64,000 nucleotides of DNA, from NCBI RefSeq assembly GCF_000379685.1, contig NZ_KB903249.1, positions 1,009,911 to 1,073,910 of the forward strand, read 5' to 3'. Origin of the DNA: Catelliglobosispora koreensis DSM 44566. GTDB taxonomy: Bacteria > Actinomycetota > Actinomycetes > Mycobacteriales > Micromonosporaceae. A model generated the notes under the pieces. The model ran no database searches and was not told the DNA's origin. It saw nothing but the letters and a program-made list of their open reading frames with translations. The translations under genes and the position numbers were made by a program. Positions 59,990 through 64,000 of this stretch are shown here, piece by piece (the stretch's first letter is position 1; the number at the start of each line of letters is the position of its first letter).

Positions 59990-60514
59990 GTGAAGGGCTT
60001 CGCGAGGCGTGAGTTTCAGCTGATGCTCCTGCGCCGCATGGCCGACTTCCAGCCCGGGCTGGTCGAACAGGCATATACCGCCCTTGACGCGACGCACAAG
60101 CAATACATGGCCGCGCACAACCGCTGGGTCTCTATGCTCAAGTCGAAACGCGCGCCTCGCGGTCTCGAGCTCTACGAAGCCGTTCTCGGCCCAGCCGACA
60201 GCAAGAAATCAGTCCCGTTCGGTGACCTCACCATGACCGCGCACACCTGGCGCCTGCCCGGGCTGTGGCCCGATCTGCGCTGGGAAGTTCTCATCGGCGA
60301 CCAGGGAATGGCGCTCAACGGCTGGCTCGTCAGAGCAGACGACAGCCCCATCCCGCCGCTGGAAACGTTTGAGCCGTGGGGATGTGTGGTCGGCGACATC
60401 GTGTTCCGGTTCCCTGACGCGCAGCAGGCCGATCCGCAAATCCCGTCCCAGTGGCGCATCGACCTCGGTGACCGCAGCCTTTGGTTCGTCTACGGATTGC
60501 TGCAAAAATGCTGA
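59990..60514 (+). CDS. Hypothetical protein
   Basis: 174 residues from a GTG at 59990; an earlier ATG at 59960 overlaps the previous gene and is less likely. The first part is helical (EFQLMLLRRMADFQPGLVEQAY), and the later part has beta strands with several Trp (TWRLPGLWPDLRWEVLIGD, FEPWGCVVGD, SQWRIDLGDRSLWFVYGL). No family is recognised. It overlaps the next gene by 7 nt, so the two work from one message. Confidence 0.6.
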   Translation: MKGFARREFQLMLLRRMADFQPGLVEQAYTALDATHKQYMAAHNRWVSMLKSKRAPRGLELYEAVLGPADSKKSVPFGDLTMTAHTWRLPGLWPDLRWEVLIGDQGMALNGWLVRADDSPIPPLETFEPWGCVVGDIVFRFPDAQQADPQIPSQWRIDLGDRSLWFVYGLLQKC

Positions 60515-61095
60515 TACCTCATGCCACACTGGCCCGCATCCAGACCGGTGAGGTCACGCTGGCGTTTCGCCGGTGGGACCGTCCACGGGTCAAGGCAGGC
60601 ACCCGTTTGCGCACGTTCATTGGTCTCGTCGAGATAACCTCCGTCGAGGCGGTAACACTCAGCAAAATCACCGCCGCCGACGCGCATCAGGCCGGCTTCG
60701 CCACACGAGCGGAACTGCTTGCCTTCCTTAAGAAAGAGGGCAACCTCTACCGCATCGGGGTGCGGTTCGCCGGAGCCGATCCTCGCATCGCCCTGCGTGA
60801 AGACGCCGCGACTGACATCGGCCCGGTCACGGCCAAGGTTTTGAAACTGCCCTGGGCGGCAACGTTTCTGCGCCTGATCGCGGAACAGCCCGCCGTCAGG
60901 GCACCGGACCTGGCCGCTCAGCTCGGCTGGGAAACGGTGCCCTTCAAGCGGAATGTGCGCCGGCTCAAGGAACTCGGGTTAACCGAGAGCCTGCCCATTG
61001 GGTACCAGCTATCTCCGCGCGGCCAGGTGATCCTCGATGCGTTAGCGGGCCGCGGCCCGGCGGACGGCCTCGATGGAGGCGGCGACGTCGGCTGA
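60508..61095 (+). CDS. ASCH-like domain protein with C-terminal winged helix
   Basis: 195 residues from the ATG at 60508. The first 110 residues have the ASCH-like pattern LARIQTGEVTLAFRRWDRPRVKAGTRLRTFIGLVEI. The C-terminal part (about 115-190) is a winged-helix: FLRLIAEQPAVRAPDLAAQLGWETVPFKRNVRRLKELGL. ASCH relatives bind RNA or act on modified nucleosides, so an RNA-linked or regulatory function is possible. The last 54 nt overlap the convergent decarboxylase gene. Confidence 0.65.
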   Translation: MLIPHATLARIQTGEVTLAFRRWDRPRVKAGTRLRTFIGLVEITSVEAVTLSKITAADAHQAGFATRAELLAFLKKEGNLYRIGVRFAGADPRIALREDAATDIGPVTAKVLKLPWAATFLRLIAEQPAVRAPDLAAQLGWETVPFKRNVRRLKELGLTESLPIGYQLSPRGQVILDALAGRGPADGLDGGGDVG

Positions 61096-62427
61096 GTCGG
61101 TCGACCAGTTACTCACCGATACCCGCAGCACATCCCTGCCCTGCCAACGTGACCCGGACATCCAGGCGGTCCCGTCGGCCAGCAACGCCGCCGTCACCGC
61201 GCGCGTGCGTTCATCGTCGCCAAAGGACACGCAAACCTGAGTGAAGTCAACGTCATTGAGCACCTGAGCACCCGCAATCGAGCCGATCCCGTCGGCCAGA
61301 GCCTGAGCGTGCGTCACGAAACCGTCCACGAGCTCAGCGACACCCGTGCGCCCAAGCGATCGCAGCGCCGCCCACACCGGCACCCCGCGTGCCCTTCGGG
61401 AAAGTTCAGGCACCTTCTCAAACGGGTCCGCCGGCCCGGTTTCGGCCGCTGGATTAATCAAATAACTAGCGTGTACTCCCATAGCAGTCCGCAAAGCACG
61501 GCGGTTGGCCACAATCGAGATGCCGCAGTCGTAAGGGACGTTGAGCGTCTTGTGCGCATCGGTCGCCCACGAGTCAGCGGCCGCGAAGCCCGCCGTCAGG
61601 TGCCGCAGCCGCGGTGAGGCGGCCGCCCACAACCCAAACGCCCCATCGACATGGACCCACGCGTTGTGCTCACGCGCGACAGCGATCGCGTCAGCGAACG
61701 GATCGAACGCTCCAGAGTGGACGTTTCCGGCCTGCAGACACACGATCGCCGGTCCGTCGCCTTTGGACAGTTCCTCGGCGAGAGCATCGGAGCGCACGCG
61801 GCCCTGCTCGTCAGCCTCCACCGCCGTGGGCACACCCAAACCGAGGTAACGCAACGCCAAGTCCAGCGTGTCGTGCCGCTCGGCACCCACGACGACGCGG
61901 ACGCGTGGCGCACCCGTGAGTCCATCATGGTTGACGTTCCAGCCCGCTTCCGTGAGCACGTGCTGGCGCGCGGCGGCGAGACCGGTGAAGTTCGCCATCG
62001 TCGCACCCGTCACGAACCCGACATCGCTGTCGGGTGGCAAGCCCAGCAGGTCCACGACCCACCGGCCCGCGGCTTCCTCAGCGGCCGCCATAGCGGGCGT
62101 TGGGAACCGCATCGCCGAGTTCTGGTCCCACGCGCTGACCATCCAGTCGGCCCCCAGCGCCGCGGGCAGCGTGCCACCAATGACCCAGCCATAGAACCGA
62201 CCCGATGGCATGGCCATCAGCCCAGGCTCCGCCAGCGCGGCCAGCTCATCCACGACAGCGGCCGCGTCAGTACCCTCATCGGGAAGTGGTTTTCCCAGCC
62301 GGCTCAGCAGTTCATCAGCGTCGGCACGTGGTGGAACAGCCCGTTCTGGGAGGGATTCAAGCCATTCGCGGGCGTGCACCACGGCACGCTCCAGCGCGGC
62401 ATCATAAGCATCCTTAGGAGCGCTCAC
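61042..62427 (-). CDS. PLP-dependent group II decarboxylase (aromatic amino acid/tyrosine type)
   Basis: 461 residues from a GTG. The group II decarboxylase pattern is clear: FYGWVIGGTLPAALGADWMVSAWDQNSAM near residues 82-110, VTGATMANFTGLAAARQHV, HVDGAFGLWAA (Asp for the pyridine nitrogen) and the PLP lysine in WATDAHKTLNVPYDCG. Such enzymes form amines from amino acids; the nearest named types act on aromatic amino acids. The substrate is not proved. It diverges from the DUF4240 gene. Confidence 0.9.
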   Translation of the reverse strand: MSAPKDAYDAALERAVVHAREWLESLPERAVPPRADADELLSRLGKPLPDEGTDAAAVVDELAALAEPGLMAMPSGRFYGWVIGGTLPAALGADWMVSAWDQNSAMRFPTPAMAAAEEAAGRWVVDLLGLPPDSDVGFVTGATMANFTGLAAARQHVLTEAGWNVNHDGLTGAPRVRVVVGAERHDTLDLALRYLGLGVPTAVEADEQGRVRSDALAEELSKGDGPAIVCLQAGNVHSGAFDPFADAIAVAREHNAWVHVDGAFGLWAAASPRLRHLTAGFAAADSWATDAHKTLNVPYDCGISIVANRRALRTAMGVHASYLINPAAETGPADPFEKVPELSRRARGVPVWAALRSLGRTGVAELVDGFVTHAQALADGIGSIAGAQVLNDVDFTQVCVSFGDDERTRAVTAALLADGTAWMSGSRWQGRDVLRVSVSNWSTDSADVAASIEAVRRAAAR

Positions 62428-62454
62428 CCCTCAACTTTGGCATACTCACCGCCC

Positions 62455-63000
62455 ATGGATACCGAAGACGTCTGGAAGCTGATCGCCCAGGCTCGGGCCG
62501 GTTTGGGCGAAGACGCCGAGGACGCCGAAGCGGTCGCTGAACGCCTGGTCGACCTGCTGGAGGAGCGCGAACCGGCTGAAATCGTCGCGTTCGCCCAGCC
62601 CTTATGGGACCTGCTCGCGATGTCCTACCGCACCGAGCTGTGGGCGGCGGCCTACCTGATCAACGGCGGGTGTTCCGACGACGGCTTCGAATACTTCCGC
62701 GGCTGGCTCATCGCCCAGGGCCGAACCGTCTACCAGCAGGCACTATCCGATCCGGATAGTCTCGCCGGAGTGCCAGCGATTCTCGCCGCGCACGCCGAAG
62801 ACAACGACAACGTTGAGTGCGAAGCGATCCTGAGCGTCGCCTGGGACGCCTACGAAGCAGCGACCGGCGAAGAGCTGCCCAAAGACGCCTACCAAGTGAG
62901 CTACCCCGAGTTGGACTTCAGCTTCGACTTCGAGGACCACGACGAAATGCGCCGGCGCCTGCCGCGGCTGACCACCCTTTACTACGGCGCCATTTCTTAG
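62455..63000 (+). CDS. DUF4240 domain protein
   Basis: 181 residues from the ATG at 62455. DUF4240 opens MDTEDVWKLIAQARAGLGED and includes YLINGGCSDDGFEYFRGWLIAQGRTVYQQAL, the usual stretch for this family (split: YLINGGCSDDGFEYFRGWL and IAQGRTVYQQAL). Very acidic. The domain is common next to toxin or repair genes but has no known activity. Its stop interlocks with the stop of the convergent GNAT gene (TTAG, 62997-63000). Confidence 0.85.
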   Translation: MDTEDVWKLIAQARAGLGEDAEDAEAVAERLVDLLEEREPAEIVAFAQPLWDLLAMSYRTELWAAAYLINGGCSDDGFEYFRGWLIAQGRTVYQQALSDPDSLAGVPAILAAHAEDNDNVECEAILSVAWDAYEAATGEELPKDAYQVSYPELDFSFDFEDHDEMRRRLPRLTTLYYGAIS

Positions 63001-63479
63001 TGACCGACGTTCTTCACATACCTTAGGCACGGAACCGTGATCGGACCGTCCGGCGACGGTGCCTGGTGCTCGAATTCGCCACCGTCAGACCACCCTTGCC
63101 GCTCATAGAACCGCCGCGCCCGGGAGTTACCCGCGACGACCGCGAGCCAGGCCCGGCCGTGCCCGTTGGACCTGACCTGACGTTCCGCCTCTTCGAGCAG
63201 CAGGCTGGCGATCCCCGAGCCACGATGCGCACTCAGCACATAGACCTGCTCGACCTCATCGCCGTGGACCATGATGAAACCGGCGACCTGCCCGTCGACC
63301 ATCGCCACGGTGGTGTTGCCGACCAGTTCGGCCGCCCGGTCGTCGAACCACTGCGGCGTCCGCGCCTCAACAAGCGCGTCTGGCACGTGTCCTAAGTGGC
63401 CATCACGCCACCCGGAACGCCAAATCTCCGCGACCGCCGCCGCATCCCCAACCCCGCCCGCGCGGATCGTGACTCCCAT
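62997..63479 (-). CDS. GNAT family N-acetyltransferase
   Basis: 160 residues from the ATG at 63479 (MGVTIRAGGVGDAAAVAEIW). GNAT motif A: VEQVYVLSAHRGSGIASLLLEEAERQV (V at about 85; split VEQVYVLSAHRGSGIA and SLLLEEAERQV) with the acetyl-CoA loop RGSGIA. The late motif is NSRARRFYERQGWSDGG. The substrate is not known. It diverges from the winged-helix gene at 63507. Confidence 0.9.
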   Translation of the reverse strand: MGVTIRAGGVGDAAAVAEIWRSGWRDGHLGHVPDALVEARTPQWFDDRAAELVGNTTVAMVDGQVAGFIMVHGDEVEQVYVLSAHRGSGIASLLLEEAERQVRSNGHGRAWLAVVAGNSRARRFYERQGWSDGGEFEHQAPSPDGPITVPCLRYVKNVGH

Positions 63480-63506
63480 GCCCCGGATCCTACTAATGTT
63501 CGTTTG

Positions 63507-64000
63507 GTGACGGTTCTTTCGCAGCGAGCGCTCAACCGGGCGACGCTGGAGCGGCAGCTCCTGCTGGAACGGTCCGCTGTCTCGGCTTTCGACGTCATCG
63601 AACGGCTCGCCGGGCTGCAAGCTCAGGATCCAGACCCGCCCCACATCGGGCTCTGGTCGCGGCTGCGATCGTTCACACCCGCGGATCTGATCAGCCTGCT
63701 GGAGAGCCGAAAGGTCGTGCGGGCAACGCTTTACCGCGGCACCCAGCACCTCGTGTCTTCTTCGGACTATCTGTGGCTTCAGCCGCTCCTGCAACCCGTG
63801 CAGTTGCGTGTGCAGAAAGGCGGCTTCGGCAAGGCGACCGCCGGGCTAGATCTGTCCGCCTTGGCCAAGGCGGCGCGAGACTTCATCGGCGACAGAACGG
63901 TCAGCCGTCCCGAACTCGGCCAGGAACTCGTGCGCCAGTTCCCCGGCCGCGACGCTGTCGCCCTGGCGCGAACCGTCCAGTACCTGCTGCCGATCATTCA
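63507..64000 (+). CDS. Winged-helix DNA-binding domain protein (AlkZ/HTH_42 family), partial
   Basis: From a GTG at 63507 the frame stays open to the window edge (at least 164 residues). The N-terminus LSQRALNRATLERQLL, IERLAGLQAQDPDPPHIGLWSRL and KVVRATLYRGTQHLV match the HTH_42 group, which includes the DNA glycosylase AlkZ that unhooks interstrand crosslinks, often a self-protection factor in producers of DNA-damaging compounds. The catalytic QxQ-type region LQAQD is present. The C-terminus lies outside the window. A TACTAA -10-like box at 63491 is 10 nt upstream of the start. Confidence 0.8.
   Translation, partial: MTVLSQRALNRATLERQLLLERSAVSAFDVIERLAGLQAQDPDPPHIGLWSRLRSFTPADLISLLESRKVVRATLYRGTQHLVSSSDYLWLQPLLQPVQLRVQKGGFGKATAGLDLSALAKAARDFIGDRTVSRPELGQELVRQFPGRDAVALARTVQYLLPII

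Noticed and set aside
1-64000. CRISPR arrays, rRNA and tRNA genes
   Set aside because: No regularly spaced direct repeats with unique spacers and no tRNA cloverleaf or rRNA sequence were seen in the spacers; a covariance-model scan would be the decisive test.

Overview
The window is high-GC DNA (by eye in the mid-60s % G+C) packed with genes, using GTG and TTG starts freely, with GTGA/ATGA stop-start overlaps, DivIVA-type polar-growth proteins, DHA2-family exporters, WYL and GlxA regulators and small secreted actinobacterial proteins. This fits a filamentous actinomycete, perhaps Pseudonocardiales; that placement is inference. I annotate 63 protein genes, of which the first and last run off the window. 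I saw no rRNA, tRNA or CRISPR array.

Layout. 0-6.4 kb: TrmB-like regulator, a large secreted subtilase, a PlsC-type acyltransferase and a stand-alone condensation-type acyltransferase. 6.6-13.8 kb: two DivIVA-like coiled-coil proteins, a GNAT enzyme, a multi-pass membrane protein and a three-gene operon of membrane-anchored proteins with related extracytoplasmic domains. 13.9-22.3 kb: methyltransferase, DUF1579-like protein, WYL regulator diverging from an exporter, a GNAT-aminotransferase fusion, a CGNR regulator diverging from an EamA exporter, and the tRNA threonylcarbamoylation enzyme TsaC/Sua5. 22.4-25.3 kb: a small secreted protein, a lone TnpB (IS200/IS605-type RNA-guided nuclease) and a small protein with a possible caspase-like His/Cys pair. 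25.3-34 kb: esterase and MFS genes, an ArsR regulator with an operator-like palindrome, prolyl oligopeptidase, methyltransferase, VOC protein, S1 protease and RNase H. 34-38.5 kb: a complete branched-chain amino acid-type ABC importer (ATPases, binding protein, two permeases). 38.5-41.1 kb: DUF4345 protein and a membrane protein-histidine kinase-response regulator operon. 41.1-41.8 kb: a gene-free, repeat-rich stretch.

The most interesting part is 41.8-49.7 kb on the minus strand: a compact operon for a linear azol(in)e-containing peptide. It starts with an easily missed 41-residue precursor whose leader and Cys-rich C-terminus resemble the streptolysin S precursor SagA. A strong hairpin follows, then a SagB-type dehydrogenase, a SagC/E1-like leader-binding protein, a YcaO cyclodehydratase ending in PxPxP, two CPBP membrane proteases, an ABC exporter (ATPase plus permease) and a leucine-carboxyl-methyltransferase-like enzyme. 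A SUFU-domain gene only 21 nt further on may belong to the operon. The gene order closely follows the sag operon of streptococci.

49.7-64 kb: a membrane-anchored protein, a PhoX-like phosphatase, a second small secreted protein, an exporter, a secreted chitinase (GH18) and an alpha-1,3-glucanase-like enzyme (GH71), a peptidoglycan amidase translationally coupled to a tiny secreted peptide, a GlxA regulator with an HD-domain hydrolase, an ASCH/winged-helix protein, a PLP decarboxylase, a DUF4240 protein, a GNAT enzyme and the start of a winged-helix (AlkZ-like) protein.

Two structural oddities run across the window. Of 13 convergent gene pairs, 10 overlap at their 3' ends, several by interlocking stop codons. 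A family of intergenic inverted repeats built on GTGATCCACA appears at 21.6 kb and 41.2-41.5 kb.
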